Numbered from the stretch's first letter, positions 19,056 to 28,124 are shown. The stretch is DNA of 64,000 nucleotides from Lacibacter sediminis (GCF_014168535.1 NZ_CP060007.1:1860001-1924000); one strand, 5' to 3'. The notes: a model not told the origin generated them from the sequence alone. A program made the numbers and translations.

Positions 19056-19083
19056 AAAAAAGGTTCACATTGTGAACCTTTTC
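19056..19083. terminator. Bidirectional terminator, ancestral end of the tRNA-Val unit
   Basis: Perfect 11-bp stem (AAAAGGTTCAC with GTGAACCTTTT), loop ATT, flanked by A-run and T-run so it can work both ways. On the plus strand it ends the Gcr gene. On the minus strand it lies directly behind the tRNA 3' fragment, so before integration it would have terminated tRNA-Val. Confidence 0.85.
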
Positions 19084-19084
19084 T

Positions 19085-19132
19085 GTGGGAGCACACGGGC
19101 TCGAACCGCGGACCCTCTGCTTGTAAGGCAGA
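19085..19132 (-). repeat. attL: duplicated 3' half of tRNA-Val
   Basis: 48 bases identical to 31498-31545, covering the acceptor 3' strand, T arm, variable loop and the anticodon loop and stem of tRNA-Val, then breaking off into AT-rich element sequence. It is a tRNA fragment and cannot fold as a full tRNA. Confidence 0.93.
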
Positions 19133-19242
19133 CTAAATATTGTTTTCGATTTTTATGAAATTTTATTATTTATTGGTAATCATTCTTTAACGAATTTTAT
19201 TTTTATTGTATTCAATCGACTTTTATCGTTTTTTATTAGATT

Positions 19243-19265
19243 TGTTTAAACCATGTTTAAACCAG
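19243..19265 (+). repeat. Left copy of 23-bp element-end repeat
   Basis: Two perfect tandem copies of TGTTTAAACCA plus G; each contains the palindrome GTTTAAAC. The same 23 bases occur in the same orientation at 31426-31448 by the other end. Candidate arm-type binding site for the integrase or excisionase. It ends seven bases before the integrase ATG. Confidence 0.8.
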
Positions 19266-19272
19266 AGATCAA

Positions 19273-20493
19273 ATGAATACGTCTGTAAAGGTTGTTTTAT
19301 ACACTTCAAAGAAGCTATCTAACGGGGAGCATCCGGTAATGTTAAGGGTAACAAAGGACAGGAAATCGAAATACTTATCTACAGGCTTTAAATGCAGCCC
19401 TGATCTTTGGGATGCAAAGACAAACCTTCCAAAAAAGAAACACCCCCTTTATATTCAGGCTAAAGTGCTGATAGCTAAAAAAACTGTTCAAGCCGAAAAG
19501 CTCATATTGGATTTGGAAGCCGATGATAAGAGCCTTTCAGTCCATGAGATTAAAGGGAAGCTAAGGAAGGAGAAAGTAAACAACCCCCTGCTATTTCTAT
19601 ATTTTGATAAAGTGATCGAACGCTTCAAGCAAAGCGGCCAAATAAAGAATGGTGAAATCTATAAGGACACAAAAAGAAATTTAAGCCAGTTTGTAAACGC
19701 AAAACAACTCCACTTTTCAGATATAGACATTGAATTTCTAAACAAGTTTGAAGAATATTTGAAGTCTAATAATAAAGGCGCAAATACCATCTATATCTAT
19801 TTACGAACCCTGAGAGCCCTTTTAAATAAAGCCATAAAAGAAGAAGTCAGCAGCGATAAATACTACCCCTTCAAAAAATTCAGTTTGGCGAAGTATGCGA
19901 ATATTAAAACTGAAAAAAGAGCAATTACAAAAGACGAGATAAAAAAAATTGCTGATCTGGATATTACGAAGCATCCTCATTTAATAGATGCTAAGAATAT
20001 TTTTATGTTCAGCTACTATTGCAGGGGAATTAATTTTATTGATCTTGTTCTATTGAAGTGGAAAGACGTAAAATCAGGCAGATTACTTTATACAAGGAAG
20101 AAAACAAAAGAACTATTCAATATTGAAATATTAAAGCCTGTAACTGAAATTTTAGACTATTACAAGCCCTTTACTTTTAGAAACAATGAAAGCTACATTT
20201 TTCCAATTTTGAATGAAAACTACAACACTCCAACGATGTTGTATAATCGAAAGGAAAAAATGATAAGGAAGATTAATAAAGACTTGAAAGAGATTGCCGC
20301 TAAATGCGAAATTGAAAGCGAATTAACCACTTATGTTGCAAGGCACAGCTACGCAACTATTTTAAAGAAAAGTGGCATATCAACATCCGTTATTAGTGAA
20401 GCGATGGGGCACGATAGCGAAAAGACTACCAAAATCTATTTGGAGAGCTTTGAAAACAATATTTTGGATGAAGCAAGTAAAGTACTTTTATAG
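19273..20493 (+). CDS. int: Tyrosine recombinase (integrase)
   Basis: 406 residues: N-terminal arm-binding domain (~1-90), SAM-like core-binding domain (~110-210), and catalytic domain. Catalytic residues read from the sequence are Arg251 (YYCRGINF), a Lys in YTRKKTKEL, Arg357-His358 (YVARHSYAT), His380 (MGHDS) and the nucleophile Tyr389 (KIYLESFE). The position normally His in HxxR is Tyr, a form often seen in Bacteroidota integrases. It lies 140 bases inside attL and is the obvious enzyme for tRNA-Val integration. A strong terminator follows it. Confidence 0.94.
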   Translation: MNTSVKVVLYTSKKLSNGEHPVMLRVTKDRKSKYLSTGFKCSPDLWDAKTNLPKKKHPLYIQAKVLIAKKTVQAEKLILDLEADDKSLSVHEIKGKLRKEKVNNPLLFLYFDKVIERFKQSGQIKNGEIYKDTKRNLSQFVNAKQLHFSDIDIEFLNKFEEYLKSNNKGANTIYIYLRTLRALLNKAIKEEVSSDKYYPFKKFSLAKYANIKTEKRAITKDEIKKIADLDITKHPHLIDAKNIFMFSYYCRGINFIDLVLLKWKDVKSGRLLYTRKKTKELFNIEILKPVTEILDYYKPFTFRNNESYIFPILNENYNTPTMLYNRKEKMIRKINKDLKEIAAKCEIESELTTYVARHSYATILKKSGISTSVISEAMGHDSEKTTKIYLESFENNILDEASKVLL

Positions 20494-20532
20494 CTTTATA
20501 AGTCTTCATTAATTAAACTAACATAGTACGGT

Positions 20533-20563
20533 AGCCGCAAAATCTTCATTTGCGGCTTTTTTT
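20533..20563 (+). terminator. Rho-independent terminator after integrase
   Basis: Perfect 9-bp stem (AGCCGCAAA with TTTGCGGCT), 7-base loop, seven T residues. It isolates the integrase from the cargo genes. Confidence 0.9.
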
Positions 20564-20674
20564 ATGCCCTGCTTTGCCTGTAAACAGAAGTAAAATAAAA
20601 CACTAATTTACCCGCCGGCGGCTATAACAATGCCGATATAAACCTTAAATTAGCAACCTAACTCAAAACACTAC

Positions 20675-20803
20675 ATGGCATTAAGCTGGAACGAGATAAA
20701 AGAAAGAGCCTTAATTTTTTCAAAAGAATGAGCAGATACAACAAACGAAGAAGCAGTTGTAAAACCGTTTTTGGTTGAATTTTTCAATGTATTTAGTAAG
20801 TAA
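20675..20803 (+). pseudogene. Remnant of an MmeI-like DNA methyltransferase N-terminus
   Basis: From the ATG at 20675 the frame reads MALSWNEIKERALIFSKE, a TGA stop, then ADTTNEEAVVKPFLVEFF and NVFSK to a TAA at 20801-20803. This is the characteristic start of the large class I SAM-dependent methyltransferase/type IIG-like R-M proteins with an MmeI N-terminal domain; the stop falls where family members usually have Trp, so TGG to TGA is the likely lesion. Only ~43 codons remain and the RloC-like gene starts 14 bases later. The rest of the 20494-20816 gap holds the integrase terminator and AT-rich sequence. Family recognition is from memory of conserved residues. Confidence 0.7.
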
Positions 20804-20816
20804 ATGAAATTAAAAA

Positions 20817-23252
20817 ATGAAAATCAAGAAAATAAACCATATTAAGGAGTACAAATCATTTCTTGATTTTAAATGGTCGGAATTCTGTCTTGATAGTGCA
20901 GGAGGAGAAAAATCATTTTGCCCATATAATGTAGTATTTGGTGAAAATGGTAGTGGCAAAAGTTCAATTTGTGAAATTCTAAAAGACATTTCGCAACATA
21001 CCCCATTTAATAGTAGTTGTGATAAACCAAATTCTATTCAAATAAAAATTGATAGCAACTTACACAATTATACTTCAAATGCCTGGGACAATTCCCTGCC
21101 CAAAAATTCAATTTTGTTTTTTGACCAAACTTTTATTGATGAAAATGTTCATACTAACGGTGAACGTAGCAATGAAAAAAATAGACATAGCCAAAATGCT
21201 GGAAAATTGCTAATTGACCTTGATGCAGAAGCAAACAGAAAAAAGCAAGAGGAAAAAGACACGGCAAAAGCATTAAAGGATTTTGAAGACGAAAACACTA
21301 TAAAATTAAATTACCAATTTTTACCGGCCGATCTTCAAATTTACACCACGCTAAAAGATAAAAGCGAAAAAGAATTAATTGATTTAAAAGATGCAAACAA
21401 TGCTAAACACAAAAGCACATCTGATGATATTGAACAACTAAAATTAAGAAGAAATCAAACAGCAAATGTTTCTTCATTCAATCCGCCAGAAGATATTTTA
21501 CTTACTAAAGAGCTTCTTCCAATTTCAGAATTTCAAGAAATATTTACACGTAAAATTGAAGATAGTTCAGCAAAGCTTGCAAGTGAAAATTTAATTAAAC
21601 ATATTTCTGATCACAAAGCATTTATTGAAACGGGGCTTCAAATCAAAGAAAATTCAGAGAATAAAGATAGTTGTCCATTTTGTTTACAATCTCTGAAATC
21701 ACAAGAAGAAATTATAAAATCCTATTCGGCTTATTTTAATCAAACGTACAAGGAACAAAAAGCCAAATACATAGAAGATATTGAGTCAATTAAAGATAAT
21801 CTAAACGATTTAAAAAAGGAAGCCATTCAACTTCCAATCAAAATAGCAAACTCCTATAAAATTTTATCAGAATTTTGGTCAAATTATAATGTTGGTAAAT
21901 TCTCGGCAGAAAATTCTCATGAAGGAGGAACTACAGAAGGATTTATAGAGCTCTATTCGCTTGAAGAAAAGCTAAATCACGTTTTGAATTATCCAAAAGC
22001 TATTGATGATTTGCTGATTGCGTTAGAAAATTTAAAAACAATAGACATTAAAACGTATGATTTTAATAAAGACTACTATGCAGTCTTCTCTCATTTAAGC
22101 GAGGTTAAAATTGCTTTAGTGGCAATTATGCAATCATTAAAGAAATATACAGGAAGAATAATTGAGTTTAAGGCTAAGTATTCCGAAGTTGCAACTATCA
22201 ATCAAGAAATTGTACAAAAGGAGCCTGAACTCCTAAAACTTACAGATCTCAAAAATTATTTTGATAAAAATTACCATTCTTTAATTAAGGAATGGTATAG
22301 ACTAAAAGATGAAAAAGAAACATTAAGGGTAGCCTCTTTTGCAGCAAAGGATGATTTAAAAGCATATATACTTACCCAGGCCCCGACATTAATTTTATCT
22401 AAAATGATGTCGTTTCTAAATAGGTTTAATCTTTCATTTACATTAGAACCAAATCGGGTTGCAGGTTCAACTTCCGAAGTGCCTTTTTCTTTTAAAATAC
22501 TTGATTTAAAAGGAAGTGAAAGAAATATCAAAACAGGGTTATCCGAGGGCGAAAGACAGTTAATTTCATTAGCATTCTTTTTCGCAATTAACGAAAATGC
22601 AGCAGATAAAAGAAATAAAATCTTGGTATTCGATGATCCTATCACAAGCCTTGACGCTTCCAATTTAAAGATTCTTTCAGATGTGATTTTTGAACACGTA
22701 AATGTATACTCTCAAGTTTTTGTTTTTACACATCATCCATTGTTTTACAAATACTTAATAAAAAAAGAAAATCCAAATCCAAATAAATTTGGTATCCTAA
22801 AAAACACAATTGCTTTTAAAGGCTCTCTAATATATGTCGACACTGAATTTGACTTACTCGCCCAATTGAAAGGAAGTCATCAATCATTAATTGCAAAGGC
22901 ATCTTTGGGAACTCTGAGCCTTGAGGAAGCTGCTGTAACCTATGGTCATCTGTTACGATTATCAGTTGAGCGTTTTATAAAGAACGAGTTATTAATGTGG
23001 AACAAAGAAGATAGTTTCTCAACTATTACAGGAGGACTTAAAGACGCAAAAAGCAAAATAAAATTACTTGCAGATGCCGACCTTGATACTATTGAAAAAG
23101 TTTTCAAATACTGTAACTATGCAAACTTTCTACACGCAGACAAAGAAGCATCCTCGGCGTTGAATGAATTATTGCAGCACATAGAAAAATACTTAGTGGT
23201 TGTTGATGCGGTTAGAAATCCAGTTCCGTCGGTAGCTACGACACCACCATAG
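20817..23252 (+). CDS. RloC/PrrC-like AAA_13 ATPase, candidate anticodon nuclease
   Basis: 811 residues with SMC/Rad50-like layout. Walker A GENGSGKS at 42-49; long charged coiled-coil; a zinc-hook CxxC (Cys286-Pro-Phe-Cys289) in mid coil; ABC signature LSEGE near residue 575; Walker B KILVFDDPITSLD near 602. The C-terminal ~120 residues include Arg714-x3-Glu718 (RLSVE) and His773 (FLHAD). RloC and PrrC are ABC-type ATPases whose C-terminal nuclease cuts tRNA anticodons with an Arg-x3-Glu...His triad, and RloC has a zinc hook; all these elements are seen here, although the family assignment of the nuclease part is inference. It sits next to an R-M remnant and upstream of McrBC, fitting an antiphage role. 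Alternative: another AAA_13 defence ATPase without nuclease. Confidence 0.62.
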   Translation: MKIKKINHIKEYKSFLDFKWSEFCLDSAGGEKSFCPYNVVFGENGSGKSSICEILKDISQHTPFNSSCDKPNSIQIKIDSNLHNYTSNAWDNSLPKNSILFFDQTFIDENVHTNGERSNEKNRHSQNAGKLLIDLDAEANRKKQEEKDTAKALKDFEDENTIKLNYQFLPADLQIYTTLKDKSEKELIDLKDANNAKHKSTSDDIEQLKLRRNQTANVSSFNPPEDILLTKELLPISEFQEIFTRKIEDSSAKLASENLIKHISDHKAFIETGLQIKENSENKDSCPFCLQSLKSQEEIIKSYSAYFNQTYKEQKAKYIEDIESIKDNLNDLKKEAIQLPIKIANSYKILSEFWSNYNVGKFSAENSHEGGTTEGFIELYSLEEKLNHVLNYPKAIDDLLIALENLKTIDIKTYDFNKDYYAVFSHLSEVKIALVAIMQSLKKYTGRIIEFKAKYSEVATINQEIVQKEPELLKLTDLKNYFDKNYHSLIKEWYRLKDEKETLRVASFAAKDDLKAYILTQAPTLILSKMMSFLNRFNLSFTLEPNRVAGSTSEVPFSFKILDLKGSERNIKTGLSEGERQLISLAFFFAINENAADKRNKILVFDDPITSLDASNLKILSDVIFEHVNVYSQVFVFTHHPLFYKYLIKKENPNPNKFGILKNTIAFKGSLIYVDTEFDLLAQLKGSHQSLIAKASLGTLSLEEAAVTYGHLLRLSVERFIKNELLMWNKEDSFSTITGGLKDAKSKIKLLADADLDTIEKVFKYCNYANFLHADKEASSALNELLQHIEKYLVVVDAVRNPVPSVATTPP

Positions 23253-23340
23253 CCACTACTTTTTTAAATGTCTTCAAAGCCGAATACGAACGTTTATAAT
23301 GCGAAAATTTGCAAATTAAATAAAATGTAAAGCCTGAGCT

Positions 23341-25956
23341 ATGCAAACACAATTTCAATTTTTAACAGACTTAGCAAGACAATATCAAGTTTATTCGGAC
23401 AAACCGAAACAACTTTTCAATGCAATAAATAATCTTTCAAAAGATGCTGTCGAAGATATTTATAAAGAGTATGGCGATCCTGAAAGAGATTTTAAGCCGG
23501 TTAACTTATTGCGTTCGGAAATTGCAAGAAAGCGATTGCAGGGGCAAACAATAAATGAAGAACTTGTAGAGGAAATAAAAGAAAAGATCAGAACAAAAGA
23601 TACTAAGTATTTCAGCCATCAAAAGCCGGCTTTCTTAAAGCAGCTTGAAGATTATGAATTATTCAAAAGAGATTTATTTACCAACTGGAAGAACCCTTGG
23701 AGTGTTTTTCATGCATTCTTTTATCGAAATCAAGTAAGAGAAACGGTTGAAAGCTATTTGGAACAAATAGGAGAAAACTTACTAATCGAACTTGAATTAA
23801 AGGATTATACTTTCCATTCGGTAGGATTTCAAGGTGCAACAAATTTCGGTAGTTCATGGTGTTGGCTTGCGCTTTATCCAGTTACGAAAGAATCTCACAT
23901 GGACAGCTATCAGTTTTTCGTTCGGTTTAGCTTGTATCCTGTAGCCGGACGGATGGCAGGTCATGCTTTGAAAGGAGCAGAACCAGAGGATTTAAAAGAT
24001 GCCCCTACCTATAAAGACGTACTAGCTAATTTGATGAGTTTAAAAGCAGGTATTATTAAGTTGAATAACTCACTTAGAAACTATTTCAAATTTGCACCCG
24101 GCAGTCAGGCATCCGAATGGGAAAAGTTTTACAGAGAAAAAGTTATTGCGATAGATTTTGATTTTAAAGATCTCAACAATTTTGAATCAAGAGCCCAAAT
24201 GAATGAGTCGATTGGGCTTGCAAGCAATGACAAATCAAATAAAACATGGAACCTGTGGCAATTTAGAAAAGCTAACATTGGCGACGTTGTATTTGCTTCA
24301 AAAGGTGTAAATACTTGCCTGGGAATTGGCATAATTGAAGGAGATTATTACTACGACACATCAACAGACAGCTTCAGTCATAAAAGGGCGGTTAGATGGA
24401 TTACAAATAAAGTCTATCAATACAAATCCAATACATTAAAAAAATATAAGAATTTATTCCGCCCCGATACATTTAGCCCAACTGTAGTATACGAATTTAT
24501 TTTAGGCGAATTTGTAAGACTATACCCAGAGCTGGTAAGTGTATTTGAAGCTAACAATATAAAAATAAATACTAATTTAATCGAGAGTGCCCCAATCGAA
24601 GAAGCAGAAAGCGAGTATGAAGTAGCCACAGATGAAAATGAACCATTAAACTTTTGGTGGCTTAATGCAAACCCTGACATTTGGAAAATCAGCGATCATG
24701 TTGAAGGGCAAAGACAAACCTATACTACTCACAATCAAAAGGGAAACAAAAGAAGGGTTTATAAATACTTTACTACGGCCAAACCAGGGGATTTAATTAT
24801 TGGATATGAAAGTACTCCCACGAAGCAAATCAAGGCTATTTATGAAGTAACAAAAGGGATTCATAACACACCCAACGGTGAAGAAATAGAATTTGAATTA
24901 ATTGAAAAATTAGAATTGCCCGTCCATTGGAATGAGCTGAAAAATAATCCAACACTTCAAGAGTGTGAAGTTTTCATAAACAATCAAGGAAGCTTATTTA
25001 AGTTAACAGAGGATGAATATGATATTATCAGGGAAATCATAGATGAAAAAAATATTGCTACCGAAAAACTACAAAGTAGTGGCCTAAAAAAATACAGGTT
25101 TAGTGAGGATGCAGATAAACCATTCATTAGTGAAAATGATTTCAAAAGAACAGTTGACTTACTAAAGAGAAAGAAGAATATTATTTTGCAGGGTCCTCCC
25201 GGTGTTGGCAAGACTTTCATTGCCCGAAAATTGGCGTATGAAATAATGCAGGAAGTAAAAGATGCAAATATTGAGATGGTGCAATTTCATCAATCATACA
25301 GCTATGAAGATTTTATACAAGGACTTAGGCCAACAAAAAAGGGAAGCTTTGATTTAAAGGAGGGAGTTTTTTACCTATTCTGTACACGGGCTTTGGCTCA
25401 TCCCGACCGGCCTTTCTTTTTTATCATTGACGAAATTAACAGAGGTAATCTAAGTAAGATATTTGGAGAATTAATGATGTTAATAGAATCAGACAAAAGG
25501 CATGAAAAATATGCCCTGAAATTAACATACGCTGAAAACGAAAAAGATCGTTTCTATGTGCCTGAAAATCTTTACATCATTGGCACAATGAATACAGCAG
25601 ATCGTTCCTTGGCAATAGTTGACTATGCCTTGAGAAGAAGATTTGCCTTTATAACATTGCAGCCTGACTATGGCGATAATTTCCGTTCATTCTTAAAAGG
25701 AAAAGGGATAACCGCTCCGATGGTTGAACATATTTGTTCATCAATTGCAAAACTAAATGATCGTATAAAAGAAGACATTAACCTTGGCGAAGGTTTCCAA
25801 ATAGGGCACAGCTACTTTTGTAATTATTCTACAAATGAAGATGAAGGCCATTGGTGGAGTGATATTATAAATTATGAGTTAAAGCCACTTTTGGAAGAAA
25901 TTTGGTTCGATGAATCAGCAAAGGTTACAGATGTTTTAAAACAACTATCAAGGTAA
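23341..25956 (+). CDS. mcrB: McrB-type restriction GTPase with PUA/EVE-like specificity domains
   Basis: 871 residues. N-terminal MrcB_N/DUF3578-like region (~100-235: GFQGATNFGSSWCWLALYPV, FFVRFSLYPVAGRMAGHA). A PUA/EVE-like segment at ~300-365 (GDVVFASKGVNTCLGIGIIEG). A clear EVE domain from ~437 (NFWWLNANPDIW to ~560). The AAA+ motor has Walker A GPPGVGKT from residue 618, Walker B FFFIIDEINRGNLSK and the McrB GTP-specificity signature GTMNTADRSLA. McrB recognises modified cytosine and drives DNA translocation with McrC. The gene runs into mcrC with a 3-base gap. EVE domains are known modified-base readers in McrB fusions. Confidence 0.92.
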   Translation: MQTQFQFLTDLARQYQVYSDKPKQLFNAINNLSKDAVEDIYKEYGDPERDFKPVNLLRSEIARKRLQGQTINEELVEEIKEKIRTKDTKYFSHQKPAFLKQLEDYELFKRDLFTNWKNPWSVFHAFFYRNQVRETVESYLEQIGENLLIELELKDYTFHSVGFQGATNFGSSWCWLALYPVTKESHMDSYQFFVRFSLYPVAGRMAGHALKGAEPEDLKDAPTYKDVLANLMSLKAGIIKLNNSLRNYFKFAPGSQASEWEKFYREKVIAIDFDFKDLNNFESRAQMNESIGLASNDKSNKTWNLWQFRKANIGDVVFASKGVNTCLGIGIIEGDYYYDTSTDSFSHKRAVRWITNKVYQYKSNTLKKYKNLFRPDTFSPTVVYEFILGEFVRLYPELVSVFEANNIKINTNLIESAPIEEAESEYEVATDENEPLNFWWLNANPDIWKISDHVEGQRQTYTTHNQKGNKRRVYKYFTTAKPGDLIIGYESTPTKQIKAIYEVTKGIHNTPNGEEIEFELIEKLELPVHWNELKNNPTLQECEVFINNQGSLFKLTEDEYDIIREIIDEKNIATEKLQSSGLKKYRFSEDADKPFISENDFKRTVDLLKRKKNIILQGPPGVGKTFIARKLAYEIMQEVKDANIEMVQFHQSYSYEDFIQGLRPTKKGSFDLKEGVFYLFCTRALAHPDRPFFFIIDEINRGNLSKIFGELMMLIESDKRHEKYALKLTYAENEKDRFYVPENLYIIGTMNTADRSLAIVDYALRRRFAFITLQPDYGDNFRSFLKGKGITAPMVEHICSSIAKLNDRIKEDINLGEGFQIGHSYFCNYSTNEDEGHWWSDIINYELKPLLEEIWFDESAKVTDVLKQLSR

Positions 25957-25959
25957 GCA

Positions 25960-27018
25960 ATGCAGATACCGATAGAAAATATTTACTATCTCCTTTGCTA
26001 CGCTTGGAATAAGCTGGATGAAAAAGACCGGGTGGCAGTTTCAATAGATGATAAGACGGAGTTGCTTGATTTATTTGCAAAGGTTCTTATTAATGCAAGC
26101 AAAATGCTTTTGAAAAGAGGCATTGACAAAAACTATATTGACCATACGGAGGAAATAGCAGGAGTAAAAGGTAAAATCCAAATAAGCCAAACACTAAAAT
26201 CTAATTTACTTTCAAAGCAAAGAACGATTTGCACATTTGACGATTTTTCAGCAAATATCATTTCAAACCGAATTTTAGTTTCTACTATTCATCGACTAAT
26301 AAGAACAAAGGAACTTGACAAAGCTTTAAAAGATGAGTTAGTTAGTTTGCAACGGATGTTTTCCGGTATAGATCAAATTGAAATATCTATTTCACTCTTT
26401 AAGCAAATCAGACTAAATCGAAATAACCGCTTTTATGGCTTTGTAATGAATGTTTGCCAAATTATTTACGAAAGTACATTCCCGTCCGAGGAGCAAGGAA
26501 AGTATAAGTTTTCAGACTTTACAAGGGATGATAAAAAGATGAATCAACTCTTTGAATCGTTTATAAGAAATTTCTACAAAATTGAACAGGCAAAATATTC
26601 TACTGTAAAAAAGGAAACAATTGATTGGAGCTTTACAAATACGGATGAGGAAAGCCAAGGTTATTTGCCAAAGATGGAAACTGATATAACATTAGAGAAT
26701 GATCTTGAAAAAATTATAATTGATGCAAAGTTTTATCGGGAAACAATGACATTGAACTATGATAAAGAAAGGATCAAATCTGCAAACTTATATCAGCTAT
26801 TCAGTTACTTACTAAATCAGGAAGACGGTACGGCAAAAAATCAGCAAGCAAAAGGAATTTTACTTTATCCAACTATTGAAACTGACTACAATTTGAATTT
26901 TCAATATAAACAGCATGAAATTCAAATCAGAACGATAAACTTAAATTCAAATTGGAAAAACATAGCCAACCGGTTAAAGGAAATTGCCGGAATAGAAAAT
27001 AATACTATTAAAGCATAA
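25960..27018 (+). CDS. mcrC: McrC restriction subunit
   Basis: 352 residues. N-terminal McrC part (IPIENIYYLLCYAWNKL) binds McrB; the C-terminal PD-(D/E)xK nuclease core is visible as Asp242 (METDI) and Asp255-Ala-Lys257 (IIIDAKF), followed by NLYQLFSYLL. McrC cuts modified DNA when stimulated by McrB. Catalytic residues look intact, so the pair should be active. Immediately follows mcrB; the RteC-like gene comes 10 bases later. Confidence 0.93.
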   Translation: MQIPIENIYYLLCYAWNKLDEKDRVAVSIDDKTELLDLFAKVLINASKMLLKRGIDKNYIDHTEEIAGVKGKIQISQTLKSNLLSKQRTICTFDDFSANIISNRILVSTIHRLIRTKELDKALKDELVSLQRMFSGIDQIEISISLFKQIRLNRNNRFYGFVMNVCQIIYESTFPSEEQGKYKFSDFTRDDKKMNQLFESFIRNFYKIEQAKYSTVKKETIDWSFTNTDEESQGYLPKMETDITLENDLEKIIIDAKFYRETMTLNYDKERIKSANLYQLFSYLLNQEDGTAKNQQAKGILLYPTIETDYNLNFQYKQHEIQIRTINLNSNWKNIANRLKEIAGIENNTIKA

Positions 27019-27028
27019 ATGTAATTAC

Positions 27029-27724
27029 ATGAAACAAAAGACAACATTTTTTCAAGTGTTTGAAAAGAAACGTAATGAAATTCAAAATATAATGCTTGAA
27101 AAGTACCGGGAAACAATTGAACAGGCAAGAGATGAATCGAAGCTTGAAATTCATTCGAAGGAATTAAATGAACTTTACAATGCACACAGGCAGCAACTAT
27201 ACAAACTCGGCAAAAACAGTAGATTTCTCATAGAAATAGACGACTCGTTAAAGGCAAATAAAAATGAAACATTTGAAAACCTTTTCAATGCAAATATTTT
27301 ACAAATTTCTAAAAAAGAAGGAGATGGTGTTATAATTGATCTTGCTCAATTGGATGCTATAAGTAAAGCTATATCAGAGATTCGAAGATTAACAAATGAA
27401 TACCTGACAGAGGATAAAAAGGAAAATGTATCAAAGCAAATAGAATTGCAATGGAAAGGCGGTGAGCTTGAACTTGTTCACCTTGTCTATTCATTGTTTC
27501 ATGCAAAACTTTTAACGAATGGTAAAAATCAAATCACGCATCTTGTAGAGCAAGTTGCAGAGGCGTTTAATCATAAGTTGGGTAAAAACTGGCAAATAAA
27601 TTTATCCGAAAGCATAAATGATCGAAAGGCTGATTATCAACCAAAAGTAATTGAGAAAATAGTAAAGGCATATACTGATTACTCCAATAAGCAAATAGAA
27701 ATAAATGAAAAAAAAGATGCCTAA
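27029..27724 (+). CDS. RteC-like regulator
   Basis: 231 residues, mostly helical. Residues ~135-225 match the RteC C-terminal winged-helix pattern: IELQWKGGELELVHLVYSLFHAKLLTNGKNQITHL and HKLGKNWQINLSESINDRKADY. In CTnDOT, RteC activates the excision (xis) operon by binding repeats in its promoter. Here the gene directly precedes an excisionase-like gene whose upstream region has a direct repeat and a palindrome, so the same logic is likely. It is placed in the mcrBC transcript, linking defence and excision control. Confidence 0.7.
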   Translation: MKQKTTFFQVFEKKRNEIQNIMLEKYRETIEQARDESKLEIHSKELNELYNAHRQQLYKLGKNSRFLIEIDDSLKANKNETFENLFNANILQISKKEGDGVIIDLAQLDAISKAISEIRRLTNEYLTEDKKENVSKQIELQWKGGELELVHLVYSLFHAKLLTNGKNQITHLVEQVAEAFNHKLGKNWQINLSESINDRKADYQPKVIEKIVKAYTDYSNKQIEINEKKDA

Positions 27725-27738
27725 GTAGCGCCTAAGTA
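27719..27738 (+). repeat. Direct repeat upstream of excisionase-like gene
   Basis: GCCTAAGTA occurs twice, 11 bases apart (27719-27727, 27730-27738), overlapping the stop of the RteC-like gene. One helical turn spacing suggests a protein-binding site. Confidence 0.6.
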
Positions 27739-27770
27739 AGGCAGTTACACTTTCGTTTCTTTATTGATTT

Positions 27771-27796
27771 GCCATAAATAAAATATTATTTATGGC
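27771..27796 (+). promoter_or_regulatory. Palindrome overlapping the excisionase-like start codon
   Basis: Perfect 11-bp inverted repeat GCCATAAATAA / TTATTTATGGC with a 4-base centre. The right arm contains the ATG at 27792. It could be an operator or an RNA hairpin hiding the start. Confidence 0.6.
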
Positions 27797-28124
27797 ACAA
27801 AACATCATTGTTCAATTCACAGAGTTTGAATTTAGGGAGCTTCTTAAAAATTGCATAGCTGAAGGCATTAAGGAGAACACCCAGGCGGCTCAAGAAACGT
27901 CAAACAAACTCTTTAGTGTTAGAGAAGCTGCAATATTTTTAAATCTTGCACCTCAAACCTTGTACGGCTTTACTTCAAACCGTACGATCCCTTTTATCAA
28001 AAAAGGGAAGAAACTTTATTTTAAACAGTCTGATTTGGAATTATGGCTTACCGATGGGAAGAAAGAATCGGTAGCAGAGATCGCTAAATCATTTGACGTT
28101 AAAATAAAAGGAGGTAAGCAATGA
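27792..28124 (+). CDS. Excisionase-like HTH_17 protein
   Basis: 110 residues. A MerR/Xis-type winged helix occupies ~35-90 (LFSVREAAIFLNLAPQTLYGFTSNRTIPFIKKGKKLYFKQSDLELWL). Proteins of this size and motif in Bacteroidota elements serve as excisionase or replication-control factors. The stop overlaps the ATG of the primase gene (ATGA), so translation is coupled. Confidence 0.85.
   Translation: MAQNIIVQFTEFEFRELLKNCIAEGIKENTQAAQETSNKLFSVREAAIFLNLAPQTLYGFTSNRTIPFIKKGKKLYFKQSDLELWLTDGKKESVAEIAKSFDVKIKGGKQ

Noticed and set aside
19085..19160. Second tRNA gene at the left end of the element
   Set aside because: Only the 3' half is present; the 5' half is replaced by AT-rich element sequence, so it is an att copy.
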